Positions 32,726-42,561 are shown, counted from the first letter of the stretch. The stretch: 64,000 nt of DNA from Paraburkholderia caribensis (GCF_002902945.1 NZ_CP026101.1:2356001-2420000); one strand, 5' to 3'. Numbers and translations: made by a program. Notes: generated by a model not told the origin, from the sequence alone.

Positions 32726-33394
32726 TCAGCTGTTCTTGCCGGCGCCAGCGTCGCCGGCAACGGTTTCGGGTTCAGCCGGATGTTCCTTCTCGGCGGCCAT
32801 CTTGACCACGCGCACGCGGTCCTGGGCCCGCACCTTCACCTGATCCGACACGCGCTGGCGCTTGCTGTCCTTGCCGTGACGCGTGGTCAGCGCAATCGCC
32901 GCGATGATCGCGACCAGCAGCACGAGTCCGGCCACTTCGAACGCGAAGATGTAGTCGGTATAAATGATCTTGCCGATCAGGCGCGTGTTCGACCAGTCGG
33001 CAGCGCCTGCGACGGCGGCCGTCGTATCGCGCACGGGTTGAACCGTCGCGCCGTAGCCGTGCCAGAGAATCAGCGCCGTTTCGATCACGATGATCGCGCC
33101 CACCACGGTCGCCATCGGCACGAAGCGTTTGAAGTCGCGCCGCAGCACGTCGAGATTGATGTCCAGCATCATCACGACGAACAGGAACAGCACCATCACC
33201 GCGCCGACATACACCAGCACCAGCAGGATCGCGAGGAATTCCGCCTGCAGCAGCATCCAGATCGCGGCCGCGTTGAAGAACGCGAGCACGAGGAACAACG
33301 CGGACGCCACCGGGTTGCGCGAAGTGATCACCTTCAGCCCTGACACCGTCAGGAGTAGCGCGAAGATGTAGAACAGTACGGTCGTGAAGTCCAT
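32726..33394 (-). CDS. nuoJ: NADH-quinone oxidoreductase subunit J
   Basis: A 222-residue membrane subunit of complex I, with five transmembrane helices (four in the first 170 residues) and a hydrophilic, charged C-terminal tail of about 50 residues, longer than in many bacteria. The conserved ILVYVGAVMVLFLFVVMML segment of helix 3 is present. The 156-base gap to nuoI upstream is the widest inside the second half of the operon; it contains no gene. Confidence 0.94.
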   Translation of the reverse strand: MDFTTVLFYIFALLLTVSGLKVITSRNPVASALFLVLAFFNAAAIWMLLQAEFLAILLVLVYVGAVMVLFLFVVMMLDINLDVLRRDFKRFVPMATVVGAIIVIETALILWHGYGATVQPVRDTTAAVAGAADWSNTRLIGKIIYTDYIFAFEVAGLVLLVAIIAAIALTTRHGKDSKRQRVSDQVKVRAQDRVRVVKMAAEKEHPAEPETVAGDAGAGKNS

Positions 33395-33550
33395 GATTAC
33401 CGATTCATCGTTAGGCCATCGTCAGGCTTGGTGCTTTGGCGCGCGTCGTCTTCTGCTTGTGATGCGTGACGCGGCGCCAGAGCGGTCTGGCAGCGTCGCG
33501 CGGTCTTGTGCCTGCCGGACCGCGCGCCGTCGAACTGCTGTTTCAACCTA

Positions 33551-34039
33551 TCAACGATAGGGTGCGTCGGCTGCCTTGTTCGCAGCGATTTCCGCTTCGT
33601 AGCGGTCGCCGACCGCCAGCAACATGTCCTTCGTGAAGTACAGGTCGCCGCGCTTTTCGCCGTGATACTCGAGGATGTGCGTTTCGACGATCGAATCGAC
33701 CGGGCAGCTCTCTTCGCAGAAACCGCAGAAGATGCACTTGGTCAGGTCGATGTCGTAGCGCGTCGTGCGGCGCGTGTTGTCCGCGCGCGTTTCCGATTCG
33801 ATCGTGATCGCGAGCGCCGGACACACTGCTTCGCACAGCTTGCAGGCAATGCAGCGCTCTTCGCCGTTTTCGTAGCGGCGCAGCGCGTGCAGGCCACGGA
33901 AACGCGGCGAAATCGGGGTCTTCTCTTCCGGGAACTGCACGGTGATCTTGCGCTGGAACGTGTAGCGTCCCGTCAGCGCGAGGCCCTTGAGCAGCTCGGT
34001 CAGAAAGAAGGTCTTGAAGAAGTTTTGGATTGCGGTCAT
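33551..34039 (-). CDS. nuoI: NADH-quinone oxidoreductase subunit I
   Basis: A 162-residue ferredoxin-like subunit carrying the two 4Fe-4S clusters N6a and N6b. The cysteine motifs CIACKLCEAVCP and CIFCGFCEESCP are complete. It links the peripheral arm to the quinone site. The start at 34039 (MTAIQNF) lies 14 bases after nuoH; the longer in-frame version runs back into nuoH and was rejected. Confidence 0.97.
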   Translation of the reverse strand: MTAIQNFFKTFFLTELLKGLALTGRYTFQRKITVQFPEEKTPISPRFRGLHALRRYENGEERCIACKLCEAVCPALAITIESETRADNTRRTTRYDIDLTKCIFCGFCEESCPVDSIVETHILEYHGEKRGDLYFTKDMLLAVGDRYEAEIAANKAADAPYR

Positions 34040-34053
34040 GGTTCGTCCGCCCT

Positions 34054-35118
34054 TTAATTCCAGATATTCAACGGCGACATGATCCAGAGGCCGACCACGA
34101 TCACCCAGATCACGGTCACCGGCAGGAACACCTTCCAACCCAGACGCATGATCTGGTCATAGCGGTAGCGCGGGAACGTCGCGCGCACCCAGATGAATAC
34201 CGACAGCAGGAAGAAGACTTTCAGGACCAGCCAGAAAATGCCCGGGATGAACGACAGAAACTCGAACGGTGCGCTCCATCCGCCCAGGAACAGAATCGAC
34301 GCCAGTGCCGAGATCACGATCATGTTGATGTACTCGGCGAGGAAGAACAGCGCGAACGCCATACCCGAGTAATCGATCATGTGACCCGCGACGATTTCCG
34401 ATTCGCCTTCCACCACGTCGAACGGGTGACGGTTGGTTTCAGCGATGCCCGACACGAAGTAGACGACGAAGGCCGGCAGCAGCGGCAACCAGTTCCACGA
34501 CAGGAACGTCACGCCGTGGCTGGCGAAGATGCCGCGCATCTGCGAGCCGACGATATCGGACAGGTTCATCGTGCCCGCCGTCATCATCACGACGACGAGT
34601 GCGAAGCCCATCGACACTTCGTACGACACCATCTGTGCCGCCGCGCGCATCGCGCCGAGGAACGCGTATTTCGAGTTCGACGCCCAGCCCGCCAGAATCA
34701 CGCCGTACACACCGACCGACGAGATCGAGATCGCGTACAGCAGGCCCGCGTTGATGTCGCCGAGCACGGCGCCCGCCTGGAACGGGATCACCGCCCACAC
34801 CGCGAATGCCGGGACCACCACCATCACGGGAGCGATCAGGTAGACCCAGCGGCTCGCCTGCGAAGGCTGAATGACTTCTTTCAGCAGCAGCTTGAGCACG
34901 TCGGCGATAGGCTGCAGCAAACCGGCGGGACCCACGCGGTTCGGTCCGAGACGCACGTGCATCCAGCCGATCAGCTTACGTTCCCACAGGATCAGGTAAG
35001 CCACGCACAGCAGGATCGCGACGGCCACCACCACGATGCGCACCAGCGCCCACACCGTGGGCCATGCCACGCCGAGAATCTCGGTGCCGCCCGCGTTGAT
35101 CGATTCGAACAAGGTCAT
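34054..35118 (-). CDS. nuoH: NADH-quinone oxidoreductase subunit H
   Basis: A 354-residue membrane subunit with eight transmembrane helices that forms the quinone pocket with NuoB and NuoD. The signature ERKLIGWMHVRLGPNRVGP and the acidic loop RHPFDVVEGESEIVAG are present. Its ATG directly follows the nuoG stop codon with no gap. Confidence 0.97.
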   Translation of the reverse strand: MTLFESINAGGTEILGVAWPTVWALVRIVVVAVAILLCVAYLILWERKLIGWMHVRLGPNRVGPAGLLQPIADVLKLLLKEVIQPSQASRWVYLIAPVMVVVPAFAVWAVIPFQAGAVLGDINAGLLYAISISSVGVYGVILAGWASNSKYAFLGAMRAAAQMVSYEVSMGFALVVVMMTAGTMNLSDIVGSQMRGIFASHGVTFLSWNWLPLLPAFVVYFVSGIAETNRHPFDVVEGESEIVAGHMIDYSGMAFALFFLAEYINMIVISALASILFLGGWSAPFEFLSFIPGIFWLVLKVFFLLSVFIWVRATFPRYRYDQIMRLGWKVFLPVTVIWVIVVGLWIMSPLNIWN

Positions 35119-37452
35119 TTACGCCTTCTCCACCACCAGTTCACCGAACAGGCTGCCCAGCGCTGCACCGGCAGGCGTAGCCGCCGACACGCGGACGACC
35201 GTCTCCGCAAGATTCGCATCACGCACGGCAGGAATCTGCACCGAGCGATCGCCCTGACGAACGCGCACGGCGTCGCCTTCCTTCAAACCCAGCTTGTCGA
35301 ACAGCGCGGCGGGCAACCCCACCGAATTGGCGGCGCGCGCGGCGGCCGTCAGATGCAGCGACTCCGCACGGCGCACCAGCTGGTCCGCGTGGTAGATCGG
35401 TACGTCGGCGATGCGCTCGAACGTGCCTTCCGCCGCCTTCGCGCCGTTGCTGCGTGCAACGCTTGCCGACGTCTTGTTCGACAGGCGCGGCGTGAGGTCG
35501 CCGTCGCCCAGTGCCGCGGCGCGCACCTGCTCCGCCGTATCGTAGTCGAAGCCCGACGCGCCGAGCAGGTTGCCCAGCACGCGCAGCACCTTCCATGCGG
35601 GACGCGCGTCGCCGAGCGGACGCACGACGCCGTTGAACATCTGCACCGTGCCTTCTGCGTTGACGAAGGTGCCGGCCGTTTCCGTGTACGGCGCGATAGG
35701 CAGCAGAACGTCTGCGTATTCGGCGCCCGTCTGGAACGGCGACATCACCACGACCATTTCCGCCTGGTTCAGCGCGGCAAGCGCCTGCGCCGGGTTGGCC
35801 GTGTCGAATTCCGGTTCGAGGTTCAGCAGCACGTAACCCTTGCGCGGCTGTTCGAAGACTTCGCGGGCATTCAGACCGCCCTCGCCCGGCAATGCGCCGA
35901 CGAGATGCGCGCCGACCGTGTTCGCCGCTTCCGTCAGGAAGCCGAGCGTCGCGCCCGTCGATTCGGCGATCCATTGAGCCGCTGCATGGATGCGCGCGAA
36001 CTCTGGATGCTGGACGGCACCGTTACCGAGCAGCACGACGCGCGTTTCGCCAGCGCCGAGTTCCTTGGCCGTCTGCTTTGCTGCATCCGATGCCGTCACG
36101 CCGGCGAATGCTTCCGGCAGTGCAACGCCCTTCGCTTCCGACACGGCAGCAGCGATGCCTGCGAGTTCATTGAGCCACGCCGACGGCGCAGCAGCGATAC
36201 GCGCGGCCTGCGGGATCAGCGCGTCGTCGCGCGTCGCCTGCAGCAGCGTGATCTTTGCGCCGCCCTTCGCGGCCTGGCGCAGACGCGCGGCAAACAGCGG
36301 ATGGTCGCGGCGCAGCGACGAGCCGATCACGATCGCGCTGTCGAGCAGCGACAGGTTGGCGATCGACGTGCCGAGCCACGGCGTGCCGTTCGCAGCGGCC
36401 GTGAAATCCGTCTGACGCAGACGGAAATCGACGTTCGGCGTACCGACGGCTTGCGCAAGCTGTTTGAGCAGGAACAGCTCTTCGACCGTGCTGTGCGCGC
36501 TGCCGAGTGCGGCAATCGCGTTCGCGCCGTGGTCGGCCGAGATGCCCTTCAGACCCTTGACGACGTATTCAAGCGCCGTCTGCCAGTCCGTCTCGATCCA
36601 CTGGCCGTTTTGCTTGAGCATCGGGCGCGTCAGACGTTCCGGGCTGTTCAGGCCTTCGTACGAGAAACGGTCCTTGTCCGAAATCCAGCATTCGTTGATG
36701 GCTTCGTTTTCGAACGGCAGAACGCGCATCACGCGGTTGTTCTTGACCTGCACCACGAGGTTCGCGCCGACGGAATCGTGCGGGCTCACCGACTTGCGGC
36801 GCGACAGTTCCCACGTGCGGGCGCTGTAGCGGAAAGGCTTGCTGGTCAGCGCGCCGACCGGGCACAGATCGATCATGTTGCCCGACAGTTCGGAGTCGAC
36901 CGTCTTGCCGACGAACGACGTGATTTCCGAGTGCTCGCCGCGGCCCAGCATGCCGAGCTCCATCACCCCGGCGACTTCTTCACCGAAGCGCACGCAGCGC
37001 GTGCAGTGAATGCAGCGCGACATTTCTTCCATCGAGATCAGCGGGCCGACGTTCTTGTGGAACACGACGCGCTTCTCTTCGCTATAACGCGACGACGACT
37101 TGCCGTAACCGACGGCCAGATCCTGCAGCTGGCATTCGCCGCCCTGGTCGCAGATCGGGCAATCGAGCGGGTGATTGATCAGCAGGAATTCCATCACGGA
37201 TTGCTGACCCTTCACCGCCTTTTCCGACTTCGTGCGCACGATCATGCCCGCCGACACCGGCGTTGCGCATGCAGGCACGGCCTTCGGCATCTTCTCGACA
37301 TCGACGAGACACATCCGGCAGTTGGCCGCAATCGACAGTTTCTTGTGATAGCAGAAGTGAGGAATGTAGGTGTCGACCTTATGCGCAGCCTGAATGATCA
37401 TGCTGCCTTCGGCCACCTCTACTTTCTTGCCGTCTATTTCAAGTTCAACCAT
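35119..37452 (-). CDS. nuoG: NADH-quinone oxidoreductase subunit G
   Basis: A 777-residue peripheral-arm subunit. The N-terminal 2Fe-2S domain has CYHKKLSIAANCRMC, followed by clusters N5 and N4 (HCTRCVRFG and CPICDQGGECQLQD). The cysteines that hold the extra cluster N7 in E. coli are missing: the matching region reads RRKSVSPHDSVG. The rest is a molybdopterin-oxidoreductase-like domain that no longer binds molybdenum. ATG 37452 (MVELEI) follows AAGGAAG; a TTG three codons upstream is also possible. Confidence 0.95.
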   Translation of the reverse strand: MVELEIDGKKVEVAEGSMIIQAAHKVDTYIPHFCYHKKLSIAANCRMCLVDVEKMPKAVPACATPVSAGMIVRTKSEKAVKGQQSVMEFLLINHPLDCPICDQGGECQLQDLAVGYGKSSSRYSEEKRVVFHKNVGPLISMEEMSRCIHCTRCVRFGEEVAGVMELGMLGRGEHSEITSFVGKTVDSELSGNMIDLCPVGALTSKPFRYSARTWELSRRKSVSPHDSVGANLVVQVKNNRVMRVLPFENEAINECWISDKDRFSYEGLNSPERLTRPMLKQNGQWIETDWQTALEYVVKGLKGISADHGANAIAALGSAHSTVEELFLLKQLAQAVGTPNVDFRLRQTDFTAAANGTPWLGTSIANLSLLDSAIVIGSSLRRDHPLFAARLRQAAKGGAKITLLQATRDDALIPQAARIAAAPSAWLNELAGIAAAVSEAKGVALPEAFAGVTASDAAKQTAKELGAGETRVVLLGNGAVQHPEFARIHAAAQWIAESTGATLGFLTEAANTVGAHLVGALPGEGGLNAREVFEQPRKGYVLLNLEPEFDTANPAQALAALNQAEMVVVMSPFQTGAEYADVLLPIAPYTETAGTFVNAEGTVQMFNGVVRPLGDARPAWKVLRVLGNLLGASGFDYDTAEQVRAAALGDGDLTPRLSNKTSASVARSNGAKAAEGTFERIADVPIYHADQLVRRAESLHLTAAARAANSVGLPAALFDKLGLKEGDAVRVRQGDRSVQIPAVRDANLAETVVRVSAATPAGAALGSLFGELVVEKA

Positions 37453-37547
37453 GATGGTCAATCTTCCTTAACCTGTTACCGCTCAATCGTTCGCCCGCTC
37501 GCCGCTGCGTTTTGCGCTAGCGGCGGCTCCCGCGTTTGATTCCCGCT

Positions 37548-38876
37548 TTACGCGGCGACCGTTTCCGAGGCCGCCGCCGCGCCGGCATGACCGCCGACCA
37601 CGCAACGCTTGTTGGCGACGTGATACTCGAATTCGTCCCAGTAGTGCTTGAGCATGCCCCGCACCGGCATCGCAGCCGCATCGCCGAGCGCGCAGATCGT
37701 GCGACCCATGATGTTCTCGGCGACCGAGTTCAACAGATCCAGATCTTCCTTGCGGCCCAGACCGTGCTCGATGCGATGCACGACGCGATACAGCCAGCCC
37801 GTGCCTTCGCGGCACGGCGTGCACTGACCGCACGACTCCTCGTAATAGAAGTACGACAGGCGCAGCAGCGAGCGCACCATGCAGCGCGTCTCGTCCATCA
37901 CGATGACGGCGCCCGAACCCAGCATCGACCCTTGCTTGGCGATCGAGTCGTAGTCCATGTCGGTTTGCATCATCAGCTCGCCCGGAATCACGGGTGCCGA
38001 CGAACCGCCGGGAATCACGGCCTTGATCTTCTTGCCGCCGCGCATGCCGCCCGCGAGATCCAGCAGCGTCGCGAACGGCGTGCCAAGCGGGACTTCGTAG
38101 TTGCCCGGACGCTCGACGTCGCCCGACACCGAGAAGATCTTCGTGCCGCCGTTGTTCGGCTTGCCCATCTCGAGGTAGTTCTGCGGGCCGACGGCCAGCA
38201 GGAACGGCACGGCCGCGAAGGTTTCCGTGTTGTTGATCGTGGTCGGCTTGCCGTACACGCCGAAGCTCGCCGGGAAAGGCGGCTTGAAGCGCGGCTGGCC
38301 CTTCTTGCCTTCCAGCGATTCGAGCAGCGCGGTTTCTTCGCCACAGATGTACGCGCCGTAACCGTGATGCGCGTGCAGCTCGAACGAGAAGCCCGAGCCC
38401 ATGATGTTGTCGCCGAGGAAGCCCGCTGCGCGCGCTTCTTCGAGGGCTGCTTCGAAGCGTCGATAGACTTCGAAGATTTCACCGTGAATGTAGTTGTAGC
38501 CGACCGAGATGTTCATCGCGTACGCGCCGATGATCATGCCTTCGATCAGCGAGTGCGGGTTCCAGCGCAGGATGTCGCGATCCTTGAACGTGCCCGGCTC
38601 GCCTTCGTCCGAATTGCAGACGAGGTACTTTTGCCCCGGGAACTGGCGCGGCATGAAGCTCCACTTCAGGCCGGTCGGGAAGCCCGCACCGCCGCGGCCA
38701 CGCAGACCCGAAGCCTTGACGTCGGCGATCACCTGCTCGGGCGGAATCTTCTCTTCGAGGATACGGCGCAGCTGCTTGTAGCCGCCGCGCTCGACGTAGT
38801 CCTGAAGATGCCAGTTGTCGCCGTTCAGACCGGCGAGAATCAGCGGCTTGATGTGACGATCGTGTAAAGACGTCAT
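37548..38876 (-). CDS. nuoF: NADH-quinone oxidoreductase subunit F
   Basis: A 442-residue subunit that binds NADH, FMN and cluster N3. The NADH/FMN glycine-rich loop GRGGAGFPTGLKW and CNSDEGEPGTFKD are present, as are the N3 cysteines in SCGQCTPCREGTGW and TICALGDAA. Its start overlaps the nuoE stop as ATGA, so the two are translated together, fitting their direct contact in the enzyme. Confidence 0.97.
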   Translation of the reverse strand: MTSLHDRHIKPLILAGLNGDNWHLQDYVERGGYKQLRRILEEKIPPEQVIADVKASGLRGRGGAGFPTGLKWSFMPRQFPGQKYLVCNSDEGEPGTFKDRDILRWNPHSLIEGMIIGAYAMNISVGYNYIHGEIFEVYRRFEAALEEARAAGFLGDNIMGSGFSFELHAHHGYGAYICGEETALLESLEGKKGQPRFKPPFPASFGVYGKPTTINNTETFAAVPFLLAVGPQNYLEMGKPNNGGTKIFSVSGDVERPGNYEVPLGTPFATLLDLAGGMRGGKKIKAVIPGGSSAPVIPGELMMQTDMDYDSIAKQGSMLGSGAVIVMDETRCMVRSLLRLSYFYYEESCGQCTPCREGTGWLYRVVHRIEHGLGRKEDLDLLNSVAENIMGRTICALGDAAAMPVRGMLKHYWDEFEYHVANKRCVVGGHAGAAAASETVAA

Positions 38877-39358
38877 TTCGAAAGTTCCTCGAGGAGCTGG
38901 TCGATCTTCTCGCGGCTCATGAAGCTGCACATACGATGGTTGTTCACGAGCAGCACGGGCGCATCACCGCACGAACCCATGCATTCGCCCTCTTTGAGGG
39001 TGAATTTGCCGTCCGCGGTGGTTTCGCCGAAGTCGATGCCGAGCTTCTGCTTCAGATATTCGGCGGCGCTGTCCGAACCGCCGTCGGGGCCGAGCTGGCA
39101 CGGCAGGTTCGTGCAGAGCGTGATCTTGTATTTGCCGACGGGCGACGTCTCATACATCGTGTAGAAGGTCGCAACCTCCTGCACGGCGACGGCCGGCATG
39201 CCGAGATAGTCCGCGACGAACTGCATGAGTTCGGGCGACAGCCAGCCAAGCTCTTCCTGACCGACCGCCAACGCCGACATCACGGCAGACTGTTTCTGAT
39301 CGGCGGGATACTTTGCGATCGCGCGATCGATTTCTTTCAGGCCTTCAGCTGAGATCAT
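38873..39358 (-). CDS. nuoE: NADH-quinone oxidoreductase subunit E
   Basis: A 161-residue thioredoxin-fold subunit carrying the 2Fe-2S cluster N1a. The four cysteines lie in LCTNLPCQLGP and ECMGSCGDAPV. The start at 39358 (MISAEGLK) is preferred over a site seven codons upstream. The 158-base gap between nuoD and nuoE shows no gene or clear regulatory site. Confidence 0.95.
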   Translation of the reverse strand: MISAEGLKEIDRAIAKYPADQKQSAVMSALAVGQEELGWLSPELMQFVADYLGMPAVAVQEVATFYTMYETSPVGKYKITLCTNLPCQLGPDGGSDSAAEYLKQKLGIDFGETTADGKFTLKEGECMGSCGDAPVLLVNNHRMCSFMSREKIDQLLEELSK

Positions 39359-39516
39359 TTTCAGACACGACTCTTTCAATTCCTACCGAACGAAAACCTG
39401 TCGCGCACTGCGTGTTGCGACAGACCCGGCGTTCCTTTGCTTGACGCGCGCTCCGCTTCTCATGCTTATCGGCCACGTGAGCGCGTGCCTTGATGAAAAT
39501 CGCTTACGACATCCGC

Positions 39517-40770
39517 TTAGCGATCCACTTCACCGAACACGATGTCCTGTGTGCCGATGATCGTCACGGCGTCCGCGATCATGTGGCCGCGCGCCATTTC
39601 GTCGAGCGCGGACAAATGGGCATAACCCGGCGCACGAATCTTGAGGCGGTACGGCTTGTTCGCGCCGTCCGACACGAGATAGATGCCGAACTCACCCTTC
39701 GGATGCTCGACGGCCGCATATGCTTCGCCTTCCGGCACGTGGAAGCCTTCCGTGAAGAGCTTGAAATGGTGAATCAGCTCTTCCATGTTCGACTTCATGC
39801 CCACGCGCGACGGCGGTGCGATCTTGTGATTGTCGGTCATCACAGGACCGGGATTCTTGCGCAGCCATTCAATGCACTGTTTCGCAATGCGCGTGGATTG
39901 ACGCATTTCTTCGACGCGCACCAGATAGCGGTCATAGCAGTCGCCATTCACGCCGACGGGAATGTCGAAATCCATCTGGTCGTACACTTCGTACGGCTGT
40001 TTCTTGCGCAGATCCCACTCAATGCCCGAGCCGCGCAGCATCGCGCCCGTCATGCCCAGTTGCAGCGCGCGCTCCGGGCTCACGACGCCGATGCCGACCA
40101 GACGCTGCTTCCAGATACGGTTGTCGGTGAGCAGCGTTTCGTACTCGTCGACACACTTCGGGAAGCGGTTGAAGAAGTCCTCGATGAAGTCGAGCAGCGA
40201 GCCCTGACGGGTCTCGTTCATCTTCGACAAGGCCTTCGCATTGCGGATCTTCGATGCCTTGTATTGCGGCATCGCGTCCGGCAGATCGCGGTACACGCCG
40301 CCCGGACGATAGTAAGCCGCGTGCATCCGTGCGCCGGACACCGCTTCATACACGTCCATCAGGTCTTCGCGCTCGCGGAAGGCGTACAGGAACACAGCCA
40401 TCGCGCCGACGTCGAGCGCGTGCGCGCCGATCCACATCAGGTGGTTCAGCACGCGCGTGACTTCGTCGAACAGCACGCGGATGTATTTCGCACGGATGGG
40501 CACATCGATGCCGAGCAGCTTTTCGATGGCCAACACGTAGCCGTGCTCGTTGACCATCATCGACACGTAGTCGAGACGATCCATGTACGGCACGGACTGA
40601 ATGAAAGTCTTGTTTTCCGCGAGCTTTTCCGTCGCGCGATGCAGGAGGCCGATGTGCGGATCGGCGCGCTGGATCACTTCGCCGTCGAGTTCGAGCACGA
40701 GGCGCAGCACGCCGTGCGCTGCCGGGTGCTGCGGACCGAAGTTGAGCGTGTAGTTCTTGATCTCTGCCAT
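39517..40770 (-). CDS. nuoD: NADH-quinone oxidoreductase subunit D
   Basis: A 417-residue subunit, related to the large subunit of nickel-iron hydrogenases but without the metal-binding cysteines. Conserved NFGPQHPAAHGVLRLVLEL and the quinone-site region are visible. It forms the quinone pocket with NuoB and NuoH. It is a separate gene from nuoC, as in most beta-proteobacteria and unlike the fused NuoCD of E. coli. Confidence 0.96.
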   Translation of the reverse strand: MAEIKNYTLNFGPQHPAAHGVLRLVLELDGEVIQRADPHIGLLHRATEKLAENKTFIQSVPYMDRLDYVSMMVNEHGYVLAIEKLLGIDVPIRAKYIRVLFDEVTRVLNHLMWIGAHALDVGAMAVFLYAFREREDLMDVYEAVSGARMHAAYYRPGGVYRDLPDAMPQYKASKIRNAKALSKMNETRQGSLLDFIEDFFNRFPKCVDEYETLLTDNRIWKQRLVGIGVVSPERALQLGMTGAMLRGSGIEWDLRKKQPYEVYDQMDFDIPVGVNGDCYDRYLVRVEEMRQSTRIAKQCIEWLRKNPGPVMTDNHKIAPPSRVGMKSNMEELIHHFKLFTEGFHVPEGEAYAAVEHPKGEFGIYLVSDGANKPYRLKIRAPGYAHLSALDEMARGHMIADAVTIIGTQDIVFGEVDR

Positions 40771-40779
40771 GGCGTTCTC

Positions 40780-41382
40780 TTAGTGTTTCAGGCCGCCATA
40801 GCGATCCTCGCGGATCACGCGCGGCGTGATTTCCCGAGGCTCGATCGTCACCGGCTGATAGACGACGCGCTTCTCTTCCGGGTCGTAACGCATCTCGACA
40901 TAACCGGAAACAGGGAAATCCTTGCGGAACGGGTGACCGATGAACCCGTAATCGGTCAGGATGCGGCGCAGGTCCGGGTGACCTTCGAAGACGATGCCGT
41001 ACAGGTCGAACGCTTCGCGCTCGTACCAGTTGGCCGAACTCCAGATGTCGACGACCGACGCGACGAGCGGCACTTCGTCGTCCGGCGCGAACACGCGCAC
41101 GCGCACGCGCCAGTTGTTCGAGACGGACAGCAGATGCAGGACGGCGGCAAAACGCGGACCTTCGTAAGCGCCTTCACCGTAGGTTTGATAGTCGATACCG
41201 CAGAGGTCGATCAACTGCTCGAAACGCAGCGTCGCGTCGTCGCGCAGACGCTTTGCCACTTCGAGGTAATCGTCCGCCTTCACGACGATGGTCAACTCAC
41301 CGGTCGATTCGGTGATGCTCGTCAGGCGGCCGCCAAAGGCCGCCTCGAGGTTCGCTTTGAGGGTCTCGAGTTTGCTTGCCAT
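40780..41382 (-). CDS. nuoC: NADH-quinone oxidoreductase subunit C
   Basis: A 200-residue peripheral-arm subunit matching the 30-kDa mitochondrial subunit. The signature ERESFDLYG-like segment reads EREAFDLYGIVFEGHPDLRR, with the nearby HPFRKDFPVSGY. It has no cofactor and helps hold NuoD and NuoB. Nine bases separate it from nuoD. Confidence 0.96.
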   Translation of the reverse strand: MASKLETLKANLEAAFGGRLTSITESTGELTIVVKADDYLEVAKRLRDDATLRFEQLIDLCGIDYQTYGEGAYEGPRFAAVLHLLSVSNNWRVRVRVFAPDDEVPLVASVVDIWSSANWYEREAFDLYGIVFEGHPDLRRILTDYGFIGHPFRKDFPVSGYVEMRYDPEEKRVVYQPVTIEPREITPRVIREDRYGGLKH

Positions 41383-41403
41383 ATTGTGGGGAGGCTTGGG
41401 CTT

Positions 41404-41883
41404 TTATTGACGGGCGATGGTGCTGGTCCGGCGGATCTTCGCCTGCAACTGGATCACGCCGTACACCAGCGCTTCAGCTGTGGGCGGACAGCCCGGCACA
41501 TACACATCGACGGGCACGATACGGTCACAGCCACGCACCACCGAATACGAGTAGTGATAATAGCCGCCGCCGTTCGCGCACGAACCCATCGAGATCACCC
41601 AACGCGGCTCGGCCATCTGGTCATAGACCTTGCGCAGCGCAGGCGCCATCTTGTTGCACAGCGTGCCGGCGACGATCATCACGTCCGACTGACGCGGACT
41701 CGGACGAAACACCACGCCGAAACGGTCAAGGTCATAACGGGCAGCGCCCGCATGCATCATCTCGACCGCACAACACGCGAGACCGAACGTCATCGGCCAG
41801 AGCGAGCCGGTACGCGTCCAGTTGATCAGCTTGTCAGCCGTGGTGGTGACAAACCCTTCCTTCAAGACCCCTTCGATACTCAT
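41404..41883 (-). CDS. nuoB: NADH-quinone oxidoreductase subunit B
   Basis: A 159-residue subunit holding cluster N2, the last iron-sulphur centre before quinone. The adjacent cysteines in GLACCAVEMMH, the third in SMGSCANGGG and the fourth in YVPGCPPTAEAL are all present. The start at 41883 (MSIEGVL) was chosen because the longer in-frame form has no ribosome-binding site. Confidence 0.97.
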   Translation of the reverse strand: MSIEGVLKEGFVTTTADKLINWTRTGSLWPMTFGLACCAVEMMHAGAARYDLDRFGVVFRPSPRQSDVMIVAGTLCNKMAPALRKVYDQMAEPRWVISMGSCANGGGYYHYSYSVVRGCDRIVPVDVYVPGCPPTAEALVYGVIQLQAKIRRTSTIARQ

Positions 41884-41945
41884 TTGTTTTCCACTCCAGA
41901 CAGGCGGCGAGCCATCGCCACCTACACACACCGGCGATTAACCCG

Positions 41946-42305
41946 TCATTCCCAGTCGAGGCCGCCTTTCTTCCAGATATAGGCGAAGCCCAGCAGGAAT
42001 TCGAGCAGAAAAATCATCATCGAGATGAAGCCCGGCCAGCCGATATCGCGCAGGGCCACGCCCCACGGAAACAGGAATGCCGTTTCAAGGTCGAAGATGA
42101 TGAAGAGAATGGCGACCAGGTAGTAGCGCACATCGAACTTCATGCGCGCATCTTCGAATGCTTCGAAGCCGCACTCGTACGGTGCGTTCTTTTCGGTGTC
42201 CGGTCGATTCGGACCGAGGATCTTGCCAATACTGACCAGTGCTACGCCTAAACCGGTGCCCACGAGGAGAAACAACAAGACGGGGAAATAGGCTGCGAGG
42301 TTCAA
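41946..42305 (-). CDS. nuoA: NADH-quinone oxidoreductase subunit A
   Basis: A 119-residue membrane subunit with three transmembrane helices and the conserved loop YECGFEAFEDARMKFDVRYY. It is the first gene of the 14-gene nuo operon. The start codon appears to be TTG (TTGAACCTC), with GAGG placed about six bases upstream, so initiation may be weak by design. The operon promoter must lie between this start and the terminator at 42430. Confidence 0.93.
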   Translation of the reverse strand: MNLAAYFPVLLFLLVGTGLGVALVSIGKILGPNRPDTEKNAPYECGFEAFEDARMKFDVRYYLVAILFIIFDLETAFLFPWGVALRDIGWPGFISMMIFLLEFLLGFAYIWKKGGLDWE

Positions 42306-42429
42306 AGTATCCTCAATCGGTTGGTTCTGAGTGACGTCAGGAGACGTTGACTACGCGGAACAACCCCTGACGCGAAACACTTCGGGATGCTTGATGTTGA
42401 AAGCCCACAGCAAACACCACCTCAGAAGT

Positions 42430-42468
42430 GAAAATGCCAGCCGAAGCTGAAGCAAGCGGCTGGCATTA
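42430..42468 (-). terminator. Terminator between tRNA-Leu and nuoA
   Basis: Arms AATGCCAGCCG (near 42432) and CGGCTGGCATT (near 42457) form an 11-bp stem; on the minus strand the stem is followed by TTTTC. It separates the secG/tRNA-Leu transcript from the nuo operon. Confidence 0.75.
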
Positions 42469-42476
42469 GATAACAT

Positions 42477-42561
42477 TGGTGCCGACGGCGAGACTCGAAC
42501 TCGCACAGCTTTCGCCACTACCCCCTCAAGATAGCGTGTCTACCAATTTCACCACGTCGGC
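42477..42561 (-). tRNA. tRNA-Leu (GAG)
   Basis: An 85-nt class II tRNA on the minus strand, from GCCGACGTGGTGAAATTGG to an encoded CCA, with a long variable arm. The anticodon loop ATCTTGAGG gives GAG. The secG-tRNA-Leu-nuoA order is common in beta-proteobacteria. Confidence 0.95.

Noticed and set aside
34030..37539. Very long open frame on the plus strand opposite nuoG/nuoH
   Set aside because: It is a shadow of high-GC codon use on the opposite strand; the protein is Arg/His-rich with no known domain, and nuoG and nuoH are certain.
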